Shown here one piece after another: positions 7,894 through 17,302 of a DNA stretch of 64,000 nt. The notes beneath the pieces were generated by a model that was not told the DNA's origin, made no database searches, and was given only the letters and a program-made list of their open reading frames with translations. Each line of letters starts with the position of its first letter. The stretch's first letter is position 1. The position numbers and the translations under genes were made by a program. The DNA lies in NCBI GenBank assembly GCA_024434115.1, contig QMIT01000009.1:232901-296900 (forward strand), read 5' to 3'. Source of the stretch: Chloroflexota bacterium. Lineage in GTDB: Bacteria; Chloroflexota; Anaerolineae; Aggregatilineales; J027.

Positions 7894-7954
7894 GTTTCTA
7901 ACACCATCGGTAAAAACTAGCGGCTTTGTATCTTACCTGTCAAAGGAGCGTGCC

Positions 7955-8101
7955 GTGAGCAAGAAAGCTGAAAATAACACTCGTATCGCTGACCGCCTGC
8001 GGGAGCTTCTTAATACGCTTGGTAGAATACTGCAACCGACGCCGCCTGTTCCTCAACCGATTCCAGTGCGGGAGCGTTCACGGCGCTTAGATAAACGTTA
8101 A
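7955..8101 (+). CDS. Small 48-aa hydrophilic protein between T-box and leuS
   Basis: A GTG start at 7955 has AAAGGAG at 7942-7948, a good Shine-Dalgarno sequence. The same frame is open upstream to 7892, but without such a site. The product is basic and polar: a helical N-terminal half (NNTRIADRLRELLNTLGRIL), then a proline-rich segment (QPTPPVPQPIPV) and a basic tail (RERSRRLDKR). There is no membrane segment and no family I recognise. It has its own promoter with a CRP-type box and its own terminator, which argues that it is a real small gene rather than untranslated leader. Function unknown. Confidence 0.55.
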   Translation: MSKKAENNTRIADRLRELLNTLGRILQPTPPVPQPIPVRERSRRLDKR

Positions 8102-8141
8102 GCGACCAGCCCCCTTTCACACTTAACCGGGAACTTTCAAG

Positions 8142-8171
8142 AACCGTGCGGCCCAAACCGTGCGGTTTTTT
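8142..8171 (+). terminator. Intrinsic terminator between small ORF and leuS
   Basis: A 10-bp stem (8142-8151 with 8158-8167, two G-U pairs), loop CCCAAA and six Ts lie 41 nt after the small ORF and 32 nt before the leuS start. leuS expression from the T-box would need to read through it. Confidence 0.8.
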
Positions 8172-8202
8172 GTTGCATTTTTATAAGTAAAGGGAGATGA
8201 CG

Positions 8203-11013
8203 ATGACCGACCAGCAAAAAACGATGACCTATGTCCCGTCAGAAGTAGAAGCTAAGTGGCGCGAAAAATGGGAGCAAGATGACCTATATCGCAGCCAAAT
8301 TGATCGTAGCCGCCCTAAATATTATGCGCTGACGATGCTGCCCTATACCAGCGGTGATCTGCATATCGGTCATTGGTATCCGATGGCTCCGTCTGATGCG
8401 CGTGCCCGTTTTATGCGGATGCAGGGCTATAATGTAATGTTTCCGATGGGCTTTGATGCGTTTGGGTTGCCCGCCGAAAACGCCGCCATTCAGCGCCGTA
8501 TCCATCCTAAAACATGGACGTATGCCAACATCAAACGGATGGAAGGTCAAATGAAAAAAATGGGGGCGATGTTTGATTGGTCACGCGAGGCCATTAGCTG
8601 CGACCCGGAATACTACAAATGGACGGAATGGTTTTTCCTGAAGTTCTATGAAAATGGCCTAGCCTATAAAAAAATGTCATCGGTGGATTTCTGCCCGAAC
8701 TGCAATACAACGTTGGCACGTGAGCAGGTCGTTGGCGAAGATCGCGTTTGTGAACGCTGCGGGACACCCGTCATCAAAAAAGACCTAGACCAATGGTTTT
8801 TCCGCATTACCAAATATGCCGAAGAACTGCTGGACTACAGCAAGATTGATTGGCCGGAGCGTGTCCGGTTCATGCAGGAAAATTGGATCGGACGCAGTGA
8901 AGGGGCCTATGTCACCTTCATGACCGAAGATGAAGATCCCATCGAAATCTTTACCACACGTCCCGATACACTGTGGGGCGCGACTTTTATGGTGTTGGCC
9001 CCCGAACATCCGTTAGTACAAAAAGTGACGACCCCGGCCCAACAAAATAAAGTGGCGGCTTATATCGAAGCGGCTGGGCGCAAGTCGGAAATTGATCGTA
9101 CCGCCGAAGGAAAAGAAAAAACGGGGGTGTGGACGGGTGGTTATGCCATTAACCCGGTGAATCGGGAACGGATTCCGATTTGGATTGCCGATTATGTGCT
9201 GTTGACCTATGGCACGGGGGCGATTATGGCAGTGCCAGCCCATGATGAACGCGACTTCGCTTTTGCCCGTAAATTTAGCCTGCCGATTATCCCGGTGATT
9301 CAGCCCGAAGGGGTTGAACCACTAAAGGGTGATACGATGGCTGAGGCATGGTCAGGGTCAGGGGTGATGGTCAACAGTGGCCCATTCAATGGCACGCCTG
9401 TGAATGAAGAGAAGGGCAGCAAAAATCCCGGTATCAAAGCAGTGACGGCATGGCTGGAAGATAATCAGATCGGCAAACTGGGCATCAATTATCGCCTCCG
9501 CGATTGGCTAATCAGCCGTCAGCGCTATTGGGGTGCGCCAATTCCAATTATCTATTGCGACAACTGCGGGGCAGTGCCTGTCCCCGAAAGTGATCTACCC
9601 GTGCTGCTGCCAGACGATGTGGAATTTATGCCAACGGGTGAAAGCCCACTGCGCTCACACCCCGGTTTCCTAAATACGACCTGTGCCAAGTGCGGCGGCC
9701 CGGCCAAACGTGAAACCGATACGATGGATACCTTTATGTGCTCATCATGGTATCAATATCGCTATCTATCTCCTTGGGATAATGATGAGGCGTTTGATCC
9801 TCAAGAAGCGGCGTATTGGCTGCCAGTGGATACCTACACGGGTGGGATTGAACACGCCACGATGCACCTGTTGTACACACGTTATTTCACCAAAGCCATG
9901 CGTGACTGCGGCATTTTTGATGATACCATCGCCGTCATGCGCCAAAACGGGGCAACCGAGGCCGAAATTGAGCGTATTTTTAATGAACCCATGATTGTCC
10001 TACGCAATCAGGGCATCATTTTGGGTGAACCCCGCGATGGGCATATCATTGTCGCATCGGGTCGTTACGATGGGCACAAATTCATGGCGAATGATGTGGC
10101 GGTGATTGGCTCATTTGAAGATGCCCCCCCCGCGGGCGCGACAATTGTCGTGGGCGAAGTGACCAAACGTAGCGAAAATACCCTGACCATCGAAACACCC
10201 GAAGGCCGGGATGTGATTGTCGAAACTGGCCCGGACACCACTTTTGAAATCGCTGGGTTTGGGGCAGGCGGCGGTATTGACCAAATCAAATATCGCTTGG
10301 ACGTTGAAAAGATGTCCAAGAGCAAGGGTAATGTGGTCAACCCCGATCAGATTGTGGAGCAGTATGGCGCGGACACTACCCGTGCCTATATGATGTTTGC
10401 CTTCCGTTGGGAGAAGGGTGGCCCGTGGGATAGTCAAGGTATCAAGGGTGTGGTGCGCTGGCTGGAGGACGTGTGGAATATCGTCCACGCTGGCCCACCG
10501 TCGGTTGCGGCAGGTGAAGATACCAGCAAAGCGGATCGTGATCTGCGGCGTAAGGCACATCAGGCCATTAAACGAGTCACCGACGACATGGGAGCATTCA
10601 GCTTTAACACGGCGGTGGCAGGACTGATGGAATTCAAAAATGCCGTCCAACGGGCGGGCAATGTCAGCGTCGAGGCATGGCAAGAGGCCGTTGAAACCAT
10701 GCTGAAATTGATGGCTCCGGTGACGCCATTTATCACGGAGGAGTTATGGGCACGCATGGGTCAACCCTACAGTATCCATAATCAGCAGTGGCCTGTGTAT
10801 GATCCTGCTATTGCCGCCGAGGATGAAATTGAATTGGTGATTCAAGTGAATGGCAAGGTGCGTGATCGTATCGTTGTGCCTGCCGGGGTCACACAAGAGG
10901 AAGCGACACAATACACATTGGCCTCGCCTGCCGTCCAGAAATATTTGGAGGGCAAGCAGCCACGCAAGGTCATCTACATCGCTGACCGCAAGATGATTAG
11001 TGTCGTGGTCTAG
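8203..11013 (+). CDS. leuS: Leucyl-tRNA synthetase
   Basis: A 936-residue class Ia aminoacyl-tRNA synthetase that charges tRNA-Leu in the cytoplasm. The HIGH motif (HIGH, residues 54-57) and KMSKS motif (KMSKS, 703-707) are intact. A zinc-ribbon-like CPNCN...CERCG lies in the N-terminal half. The CP1 editing domain shows TTRPDTLWGATF and the YGTGAIMAVPAHDERD signature. A leucine-specific insertion of roughly 100 residues precedes KMSKS, as in bacterial LeuRS. The C-terminal tRNA-binding domain ends near QPRKVIYIADRKMISVVV. The ATG at 8203 fits AAGGGAG (8190-8196) better than the one at 8197. Expression is presumably under the leucine T-box at 7453. Confidence 0.97.
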   Translation: MTDQQKTMTYVPSEVEAKWREKWEQDDLYRSQIDRSRPKYYALTMLPYTSGDLHIGHWYPMAPSDARARFMRMQGYNVMFPMGFDAFGLPAENAAIQRRIHPKTWTYANIKRMEGQMKKMGAMFDWSREAISCDPEYYKWTEWFFLKFYENGLAYKKMSSVDFCPNCNTTLAREQVVGEDRVCERCGTPVIKKDLDQWFFRITKYAEELLDYSKIDWPERVRFMQENWIGRSEGAYVTFMTEDEDPIEIFTTRPDTLWGATFMVLAPEHPLVQKVTTPAQQNKVAAYIEAAGRKSEIDRTAEGKEKTGVWTGGYAINPVNRERIPIWIADYVLLTYGTGAIMAVPAHDERDFAFARKFSLPIIPVIQPEGVEPLKGDTMAEAWSGSGVMVNSGPFNGTPVNEEKGSKNPGIKAVTAWLEDNQIGKLGINYRLRDWLISRQRYWGAPIPIIYCDNCGAVPVPESDLPVLLPDDVEFMPTGESPLRSHPGFLNTTCAKCGGPAKRETDTMDTFMCSSWYQYRYLSPWDNDEAFDPQEAAYWLPVDTYTGGIEHATMHLLYTRYFTKAMRDCGIFDDTIAVMRQNGATEAEIERIFNEPMIVLRNQGIILGEPRDGHIIVASGRYDGHKFMANDVAVIGSFEDAPPAGATIVVGEVTKRSENTLTIETPEGRDVIVETGPDTTFEIAGFGAGGGIDQIKYRLDVEKMSKSKGNVVNPDQIVEQYGADTTRAYMMFAFRWEKGGPWDSQGIKGVVRWLEDVWNIVHAGPPSVAAGEDTSKADRDLRRKAHQAIKRVTDDMGAFSFNTAVAGLMEFKNAVQRAGNVSVEAWQEAVETMLKLMAPVTPFITEELWARMGQPYSIHNQQWPVYDPAIAAEDEIELVIQVNGKVRDRIVVPAGVTQEEATQYTLASPAVQKYLEGKQPRKVIYIADRKMISVVV

Positions 11014-11024
11014 TCCCAAGAACA

Positions 11025-11060
11025 AAAAAGGGCGATACCAGTAGCGGGTCGCCCTTTTTC
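11025..11060. terminator. Bidirectional intrinsic terminator after leuS
   Basis: An 11-bp perfect stem (AAAAAGGGCGA 11025-11035 with 11049-11059) ends in T runs on both strands. It lies between leuS and the convergent gene ending at 11064. Confidence 0.88.
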
Positions 11061-11063
11061 TTT

Positions 11064-12341
11064 TTATAGGCTCATTACCAGACCAACCACTGCCGCAATA
11101 TTGAGAATCAGCAGTATCAAGGTGCTCAATACCAGCATTCCCTGACCGCCACTTTTGGCTTTGGCTGTGATGTCCGCCGGAATCGCCGCGTAATACATGG
11201 CTTCTTCGGCGGAGATGGTCGGTTTGCGGGAATTGGGTTTCTTTTCTTTCTTTTTGCCTGCCTTAGCGGGCTTACTAGAGGCGGCGGGTATATTCTCGTT
11301 GATACCTGCAAACGGATCATCGTCATCAAAGCTGAAGTCCGTGCCTGCTCCAAAGGGGTCATCCTCATCGCCAAAAATGGAGGACGGCTCGTCATCGAAA
11401 AAAGAGGTGCGTCGGTCTGCTTCGTTTGAGAAATCAGAGAGACGGGTCGTTACCTGAAACGGCTCAATGGGTTCTGCGGCGCGACTGGTGGTTTTGGAGG
11501 GAGTGCCAAAATCAAAGGGCGAATGCGCATCCGAATCGTCCGCGAAAGCTGAAGCCCCGCCAAATGGATCACTGTCCTTCTTCTTCGGCCCCTCCGACTG
11601 GACAGCGGCCTCTAGGTTGCTCGAAAGATCGTCGTCATCAAATGAAAATGCACTGGTTGAGGGTGTGGCCGTAGAATTCCAAGGACTTGCGGCGGGTGGC
11701 GGAGGCGCTGGCGGTGTTGGTGTGGCGGCTGGTGTGCTAGAAGGCCCTTGACCTAAATTGAGGCTGGCGAGCCATTGGTCATACTCATCCGAACTCGGCT
11801 GTGCGACCTGCCGTCCAGAGCCATAGGCCGATTTATCGCCACCCTTGTTCCATTCGACGCTGGTGGCAGGGGCATCCGGGCTGTCTCCTGCATAGAGCGC
11901 ATCATTAGAATCCGATCCCCAAGGGTTGGCATCAAAGCCTGTTCCGTCAAACGGGTTGCTACGATTAGAGGTACCGCTGCTGGCAGTATTGACCGCTCCC
12001 CAACTATCATCCACCGCATCCCAACCGCTTCCCAGTGGAGATGAGGATGGTTGTGCTCCGCTGGGGTTGGCAAATTGGGGCGGTATGGGCTTGCCTTGTT
12101 TTTTATAAAGTTCTTCCAGACCTTTACGGGCGCGATCATTTTTAGGGTTGATGGTCAGCACATTTTCCAAACAGACCTGCTGATCTTCCACTGAGTCCAC
12201 GACTGCACTGAGCCACAACCATGCCTGCTCATGTTTGTCGTCCATATCAACGGCCTGCATCAATAATTCACGGGCCTGTGATTTTTGCTTGGCTTTATAA
12301 GCGGCGATGGCTTTTTCGACTAATTGGTTTACATCTGGCAT
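11064..12341 (-). CDS. Tail-anchored TPR protein with long acidic disordered middle
   Basis: A 425-residue protein. Residues 1 to about 85 form TPR-like helices (AIAAYKAKQKSQARELLMQA, AWLWLSAVVDSVEDQQVCLE, NPKNDRARKGLEELY). About 90-360 is low-complexity, Ser/Asp/Pro/Gly-rich, with repeated DDDPFxG-type acidic patches. A Lys-rich stretch (KAGKKKEKKPNSRKP) comes before a single C-terminal helix (GMLVLSTLILLILNIAAVVGLV), so the protein is probably tail-anchored with the TPR in the cytoplasm. The ATG at 12341 has GAGGG 8 nt upstream; the TTG at 12356 overlaps it. No function can be assigned. Confidence 0.8.
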   Translation of the reverse strand: MPDVNQLVEKAIAAYKAKQKSQARELLMQAVDMDDKHEQAWLWLSAVVDSVEDQQVCLENVLTINPKNDRARKGLEELYKKQGKPIPPQFANPSGAQPSSSPLGSGWDAVDDSWGAVNTASSGTSNRSNPFDGTGFDANPWGSDSNDALYAGDSPDAPATSVEWNKGGDKSAYGSGRQVAQPSSDEYDQWLASLNLGQGPSSTPAATPTPPAPPPPAASPWNSTATPSTSAFSFDDDDLSSNLEAAVQSEGPKKKDSDPFGGASAFADDSDAHSPFDFGTPSKTTSRAAEPIEPFQVTTRLSDFSNEADRRTSFFDDEPSSIFGDEDDPFGAGTDFSFDDDDPFAGINENIPAASSKPAKAGKKKEKKPNSRKPTISAEEAMYYAAIPADITAKAKSGGQGMLVLSTLILLILNIAAVVGLVMSL

Positions 12342-12394
12342 GACATTCACCCTCAAAGAAGATTTTTACGCTGCATTCCAATCATAACATAGAG

Positions 12395-12946
12395 TTAGGT
12401 TTCTGTGCTTTCCCAGCGCCGAATGGCATCTTTAAGCCACTGCGGGGCGTCATCCATTGGCGGCATGGGTTCGCCCTTGCGGTTGAGTGCTTCCGCCCGT
12501 TCCAATTGTTCAGCGAGGGTGGGGACATCCCATGCAGCACGTTCGACATCGGTAGTTGTGGGGTCAACATCCCACAGACGATGACGTTTGCCATCTGGAA
12601 CAGACTGTGTGCCGTATTTCTGAGGGTTCCCCTGATACATTAACCAGCGGTCAAGCGAAGCCGCTGCTAACCATCGGGCCGGGGCATGACCTAACTCGGC
12701 ACTTTGTTTTGCCAGTTGATGCGCCTGTGCGATTTCTTCAAGCGCATCACCGTGTTGAAAGATCAGCGCCGCGTGATAAAAATCTTCAGCGGTTGTACAA
12801 CCCCCGGATGCGATGATCTCTGTCACCCGCACCCGCCGCAGACGATCTCGTTCACGCAGCGCCCAATACTCCGGCGTCCCATATGGAGGATGATCTATCC
12901 TTTCGGCCTGATCGCTCTCAAATAGAAGCCGGAGTTCGTCATTCAT
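12395..12946 (-). CDS. DUF6624-like protein
   Basis: A 183-residue soluble protein. The central segment (HAPARWLAAASLDRWLMYQ, then GNPQKYGTQ) resembles the Asp-Arg and Gln-x-x-Gly-Thr-Gln signature of DUF6624-type proteins, whose biochemical role is unknown. The assignment rests on this motif alone. The start codon lies 3 nt after the stop of formate-THF ligase and lacks a clear Shine-Dalgarno sequence, which suggests translational coupling to fhs. The coupling is positional; nothing ties it to one-carbon metabolism. Confidence 0.65.
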   Translation of the reverse strand: MNDELRLLFESDQAERIDHPPYGTPEYWALRERDRLRRVRVTEIIASGGCTTAEDFYHAALIFQHGDALEEIAQAHQLAKQSAELGHAPARWLAAASLDRWLMYQGNPQKYGTQSVPDGKRHRLWDVDPTTTDVERAAWDVPTLAEQLERAEALNRKGEPMPPMDDAPQWLKDAIRRWESTET

Positions 12947-12949
12947 CGT

Positions 12950-14704
12950 TTAGAACAAGCCCATGACTCGACCATTTTCGTCAATGTCCACGCTCATATA
13001 GGCGGGTTTCAGGCTTAGACCGGGCATGGTACGCATCTCACCCGCGATAGGATAAATGAAGCCTGCGCCGACGCTGGCCCGCACTTCACGAATCGGGAAG
13101 GTGTAGCCTGTCGGGCGGCCTTTCCAATCAGGGTTATGGCTAAGGCTGAGGTGGGTCTTTGCCATACAAATGGGCAGACCGCCAAAGCCATTCGCTTCAT
13201 ACGCTTCGATTTGCTCCTCGGCCTTCGGGTCAAACGCGACATCGTCCGCCCCATAAACCTCACGAGCCAGCGTGCGGATTTTGTCCTTAATCGGGATGTC
13301 CAGCGGATATAAGAAACGGAAGTCGCTCGGTTGATTGGCGGCATCTTCAACGGCTTCGGCGAGTTCCAACGCCCCTTTACCGCCTTCGGCCCAATGGTTG
13401 GTCGCAATCGCGGCATGGGCACCCGCAGCCTCGGCAATTTTCTTCACCAGTGCAACCTCGGCAGGGGTGTCTTGGGTGAAGCGATTAACGGCAACTACGA
13501 CGGGCACACCGAATTTACGAGCGATTTCGATATGTGCCACCATATTGACCGCACCTGCTTCGAGCAGCTTCAGATTTTCTTCCAGATAGGCTTTGTCCAA
13601 TTTCTTGCCGGGGGTCACTTTTGGCCCACCACCGTGCATCTTCATGGCGCGGATGGTGCTGACGAGTACCACACAATGAGGAATAAGGCCGCTGACCCGG
13701 CATTTGATGTCGAAAAATTTCTCCATACCCATATCTGAGCCGAAGCCGCTTTCCGTCACGACATATTCACCTAAGCGGAGGGCGATTTGGTCGGCAATCA
13801 CGCTGCTGTTGCCGTGTGCGATATTGGCGAAAGGACCAGCATGGATAAAGGCGGCCTGCCCCTCAAGCGTTTGCAGCAAGTTTGGCATGATGGTGTCTTT
13901 CATCAAGACGGTCACAGCGCCTGCCACTTTCATGTCTTCAAGCGTGATGGGTTTGCCTGCCCGATTGGTGCCAATTACGACCCGTCCAACCCGCTGTCGT
14001 AAATCTTGCAGGCTGGTGGAGAGGGCTAAAATCGCCATTATTTCGCTGGCAACGGTGATGTCATAACCTGTTTGACGTGGCAGACCATCGGCGTGTGGCC
14101 CCAAACCGACAATGACATTGCGGAGTACACGGTCATTGACATCCACCACGCGATTCCACGTAATGTTATAGGGGTCAATATCCAGACGGGTCAAGCCTTG
14201 CTTGGCAAGCTGTTCGTCGGTGCGGGTGCTTTCATGGAAAATGCGCGAATCAATGGCGGCAGCCACAAGATTATGGGCGGCGCTGATGGCGTGGATGTCA
14301 CCTGTCAAGTGCAAATTAAAATCTTCCATTGGGATGACTTGGCTATAACCACCCCCAGCGGCTCCTCCCTTGATGCCAAAGGTTGGCCCCTGACTGGGCT
14401 GACGTAAACAGACAATGGCGTTGCGCCCCAACTGGCCGAGGGCTTGGGTCAGACCAACTGATGTGGTTGTTTTGCCTTCGCCCAACGGGGTAGGGGTGAT
14501 GGCGGTGACTTCAATATATTTGCCTTGCGGGCGATCTTTGAACCGTTTTAGAACATCGAGATGGACTTTGGCTTTGTATTTACCATATAGATCGAGGTCA
14601 TCCTCATTCAAACCAAGCAAATCAGCAATTTTGAGGATAGGTTGGAGCGTGGCGGCCTGTGCAATATCAAGGTCGCTTGGGATAGAAGATGTAACAGCAG
14701 ACAT
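12950..14704 (-). CDS. fhs: Formate--tetrahydrofolate ligase
   Basis: A 584-residue enzyme of normal length for bacterial FTHFS. It makes 10-formyl-THF from formate, THF and ATP, supplying purine synthesis, fMet-tRNA formation or the methyl branch of the Wood-Ljungdahl pathway. Signatures: the P-loop-like [45 protein letters not shown] and the C-terminal [10 protein letters not shown] and [11 protein letters not shown]. Nothing looks altered. It is first of a two-gene unit with the DUF6624-like gene. The Shine-Dalgarno sequence is weak (AGG about 11 nt upstream). Confidence 0.97.
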   Translation of the reverse strand: MSAVTSSIPSDLDIAQAATLQPILKIADLLGLNEDDLDLYGKYKAKVHLDVLKRFKDRPQGKYIEVTAITPTPLGEGKTTTSVGLTQALGQLGRNAIVCLRQPSQGPTFGIKGGAAGGGYSQVIPMEDFNLHLTGDIHAISAAHNLVAAAIDSRIFHESTRTDEQLAKQGLTRLDIDPYNITWNRVVDVNDRVLRNVIVGLGPHADGLPRQTGYDITVASEIMAILALSTSLQDLRQRVGRVVIGTNRAGKPITLEDMKVAGAVTVLMKDTIMPNLLQTLEGQAAFIHAGPFANIAHGNSSVIADQIALRLGEYVVTESGFGSDMGMEKFFDIKCRVSGLIPHCVVLVSTIRAMKMHGGGPKVTPGKKLDKAYLEENLKLLEAGAVNMVAHIEIARKFGVPVVVAVNRFTQDTPAEVALVKKIAEAAGAHAAIATNHWAEGGKGALELAEAVEDAANQPSDFRFLYPLDIPIKDKIRTLAREVYGADDVAFDPKAEEQIEAYEANGFGGLPICMAKTHLSLSHNPDWKGRPTGYTFPIREVRASVGAGFIYPIAGEMRTMPGLSLKPAYMSVDIDENGRVMGLF

Positions 14705-14746
14705 GGGGATTTTTACCTGCCTTTGTTTGGATAAATAGATTTTTGA

Positions 14747-16951
14747 TTATTCGCTGCGCTTAATCACCACGATGGTCGCATCGTCAGCTGGGGGCAGGCC
14801 GTGCGAAAAAGTATAAACATCGGTAGCGATTGCCAACGAGATTTCCTGCGCTGTATAGTGGCGATTGCGATAGATACACTCCATCAGGTTTTCTTCGCCA
14901 TATTCAAATTCATCGCGGTTGATGGCCTCGGTCACACCGTCGGTATAGGTGACTAAGACATCGCCCGGTTGTAAAGTTAATTTTTCGGCTCGATAGGGGA
15001 CGTTGGCAAAAATGCCAAGCGCCGTCCCGCCAGCTTCTATCATTTTATAACTTCCGTCGTTTCCGACAAAGACGGGGGGATTATGACCCCCATTGCAATA
15101 ATGCAGTTCGCCATTGATGGGGTCTAAGACACCATAAAACAGCGTGACAAACAAATTGGCACGGTTATCGGCGCGAATTTGGTTATTAACCTCATGCAGC
15201 AATTGGTCGGGGGTATCCTCCGACGACATCGCCAAGACCCGGAAGATGGTACGCGAAAGGGCCATAAACAGAGCCGCTGGAATCCCTTTGCCGCACACAT
15301 CCGCTACGACAAAACCAATTCGACCATCTGGTAGGTTAAAAAAGTCATAAAAATCGCCCGCTACCTCTTGGGCGGGCTGCCAACTGGCAGCAATATCCCA
15401 ACCGGGGTAACTTGGCGCGAATTCTGGCAAAAAGCTGGTTTGGATTTTCTTGGCGGTTTCAACCTCTTGTTGCAGACGGGCCTGCAAAATCGTTTGTTGA
15501 TAGAGGCGGGCACGTTCAATCGAGGCGGCTGCTTGATTAGCAAAAGCCTGCGCCACTTCAGCGTGTTCATCGGCATAAAAGTTAATCTGGCGACTGGTGA
15601 TGCCCAGTTCCCCGATAACCCGATCTTCTACGATCAATGGGACACCCATCCAACTGTGCATCCCGGCGGTGGTGCTAATTTTTATCCAACGCGGGTCTTG
15701 CTCCACATCCGGGATAATAATTGGTTCCCAAGTCGAAATCATCTCTTGAAATAAGACATTTTCTGATGTTTTAAAAAGACGTGATTCTAAAGTATCGCTG
15801 GTTTCTTGATCGGCATAGCCTCGAATAGCCCGAATAACCATATCCTCGCCATCGGTCAGCAGAATGGCCCCGCCATCAAAGGGCAGCACCCGCTCCAGTT
15901 CCTGCAACATTAAATCCAACACCTCTTGCAGTTCGAGTGTGCTGTTGATGATCGCGGTGATTTCACGCAGGGTGTCGGCCAGTTCGCGTTTGGATTGTTC
16001 GGAGGCCAGCAATCGCGCGTTTTCGATGGCAATGGCGGCTTCGGAGGCCAACACTTTGAGGATGGTTTCATCGCGGGGGGTGAATACGCCATGTAATTTG
16101 TTCAGTAGCTGGATCACCCCGATCACCCGTCGGCGGCCATCACGCATGGGGGTGCAAATCATATTGCGGGTGACATAACCGGATGCTTGGTCAAAGGATT
16201 TAGCGAAATAGGGGTTGTCTTTGGTCGAAAAAACGTTGACGGTTTCCCCCGTTTGGGCGACATGCCCCGCGATCCCTTGCCCCATCTTCAGGCGGATTTC
16301 AGTCAGGCGGCCTGTATCATCGTGCAGCACTTTGGAGACCAGTTCACCCGTCTGCTCATCCATCAAATACAACGTGCCACGATCTGCATCCACCACTTGG
16401 CGCAGCTTGTCCACAATCAAATTGAGCAGATCGTCTACATCGCGGGCATTGGTCAAGGCCCAACCGACCTCCTCAAAAACCAGTAATTCGCGTTCGATTT
16501 CGGGTTGGGGAGCACCCCGAAGCGCGTCTAAATCCAAAATCTTTGTCATCGTCAATGTAGTTCCGTTTGCTCCATCAAATTTATAGTCTACGTTGTCCAT
16601 CAAGGTACGCATAAAGTGCATTCCCATCCCACCCTTAATGCGCCTTTCAATGGGGGCATGGGGGTCGTAATTGGGAATGGCCTCCGGGTCGAAAGGCTTG
16701 CCCCAATCTTGAATGTGGAGACGAATCTCACCATTCATCTGGGTGAGCCGCATAAAAATTCGACCCTCTTCATCCCCTTGATAGGCATGGGACATGATGT
16801 TGGTAATTGCTTCTTCGCTGGCGAGTTCAATATCGAAGTGAGTTTTTTCATCGAGATTGAGGGCCGCGCTGACTGCTGCCATGAAACTGTAAAGGTCTTT
16901 CAGATTGTCGCGGGTTGCTCTCAGCCAGAGATCATAGCTCTTACCAGCCAT
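14747..16951 (-). CDS. RsbW-like kinase / GAF / GAF / RsbU-type PP2C phosphatase fusion
   Basis: A 734-residue signalling protein. Residues 1-140 form a GHKL anti-sigma-factor kinase domain like RsbW/SpoIIAB: N-box SEEAITNIMSHAY, G1 box QDWGKPFDP, G2 box KGGMGMHFMRTL. Two GAF domains follow (about 165-315 and 335-485), then a SpoIIE/RsbU PP2C domain (about 525-733). That domain keeps its metal-binding acidic residues in GDFYDFF, VVADVCGKG, TYTDGVTEA and PADDATIVV. Kinase and phosphatase of a partner-switching module therefore sit in one chain, controlled by two small-ligand sensor domains. There is no STAS anti-anti-sigma partner or sigma factor next to it. GGAG lies upstream of the ATG. Confidence 0.9.
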   Translation of the reverse strand: MAGKSYDLWLRATRDNLKDLYSFMAAVSAALNLDEKTHFDIELASEEAITNIMSHAYQGDEEGRIFMRLTQMNGEIRLHIQDWGKPFDPEAIPNYDPHAPIERRIKGGMGMHFMRTLMDNVDYKFDGANGTTLTMTKILDLDALRGAPQPEIERELLVFEEVGWALTNARDVDDLLNLIVDKLRQVVDADRGTLYLMDEQTGELVSKVLHDDTGRLTEIRLKMGQGIAGHVAQTGETVNVFSTKDNPYFAKSFDQASGYVTRNMICTPMRDGRRRVIGVIQLLNKLHGVFTPRDETILKVLASEAAIAIENARLLASEQSKRELADTLREITAIINSTLELQEVLDLMLQELERVLPFDGGAILLTDGEDMVIRAIRGYADQETSDTLESRLFKTSENVLFQEMISTWEPIIIPDVEQDPRWIKISTTAGMHSWMGVPLIVEDRVIGELGITSRQINFYADEHAEVAQAFANQAAASIERARLYQQTILQARLQQEVETAKKIQTSFLPEFAPSYPGWDIAASWQPAQEVAGDFYDFFNLPDGRIGFVVADVCGKGIPAALFMALSRTIFRVLAMSSEDTPDQLLHEVNNQIRADNRANLFVTLFYGVLDPINGELHYCNGGHNPPVFVGNDGSYKMIEAGGTALGIFANVPYRAEKLTLQPGDVLVTYTDGVTEAINRDEFEYGEENLMECIYRNRHYTAQEISLAIATDVYTFSHGLPPADDATIVVIKRSE

Positions 16952-17067
16952 CCTTTACTCCTATATCTATTAGTCTTTTACGCAGACAAAGACGCGCTAG
17001 TTTCGTGAATTCCTGTACAAAGTATCTAATGTAACTAAACCCTAGCAAATGTGAAGTCCATTTTAAA

Positions 17068-17102
17068 CAAAAAAACCCGACTCAAATCACTTTTGAATCA
17101 GG
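17068..17102 (-). terminator. Intrinsic terminator of the tRNA-Leu transcript
   Basis: On the minus strand a 10-bp stem (17102-17093 with 17085-17076, some G-U pairs), 7-nt loop and a run of seven Ts lie 42 nt after the tRNA 3' end. Confidence 0.85.
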
Positions 17103-17143
17103 CGGATTGTAACATCTATAAATTTTCCATTTAATCTACGATG

Positions 17144-17224
17144 TAGGGCAGGTGGGAGTCGAACCCACAAGAGTTTCCTCCGCAGTTTTTAAGACTGCTG
17201 CGTTTGCCATTTCGCCACTGCCCC
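17144..17224 (-). tRNA. tRNA-Leu (anticodon TAA)
   Basis: An 81-nt class II tRNA. The acceptor GGGGCAG pairs with CTGCCCT (G1-U72 wobble). The anticodon stem GCAGT/ACTGC has loop CTTAAAA, anticodon TAA. There is a long variable arm, and T-loop TTCGACT in a GTGGG/CCCAC stem. Discriminator A; CCA is not encoded, unlike the tRNA-Ala at 7632. It is not the GAG isoacceptor expected to bind the leuS T-box specifier. Confidence 0.93.
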
Positions 17225-17238
17225 TTGTGTGATTACGC

Positions 17239-17267
17239 ATTTTAACTAGAGATAGGCGGCGGGTCAA
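17239..17267 (-). promoter_or_regulatory. Sigma-70-type promoter of tRNA-Leu
   Basis: On the minus strand TTGACC (17267-17262) is followed after 17 nt by TAAAAT (17244-17239). Transcription should begin a few nt before the mature 5' end at 17224. Confidence 0.7.
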
Positions 17268-17302
17268 GTAGTGTTCGTCATTTGGTGGTGGCAAGTATAA
17301 CT

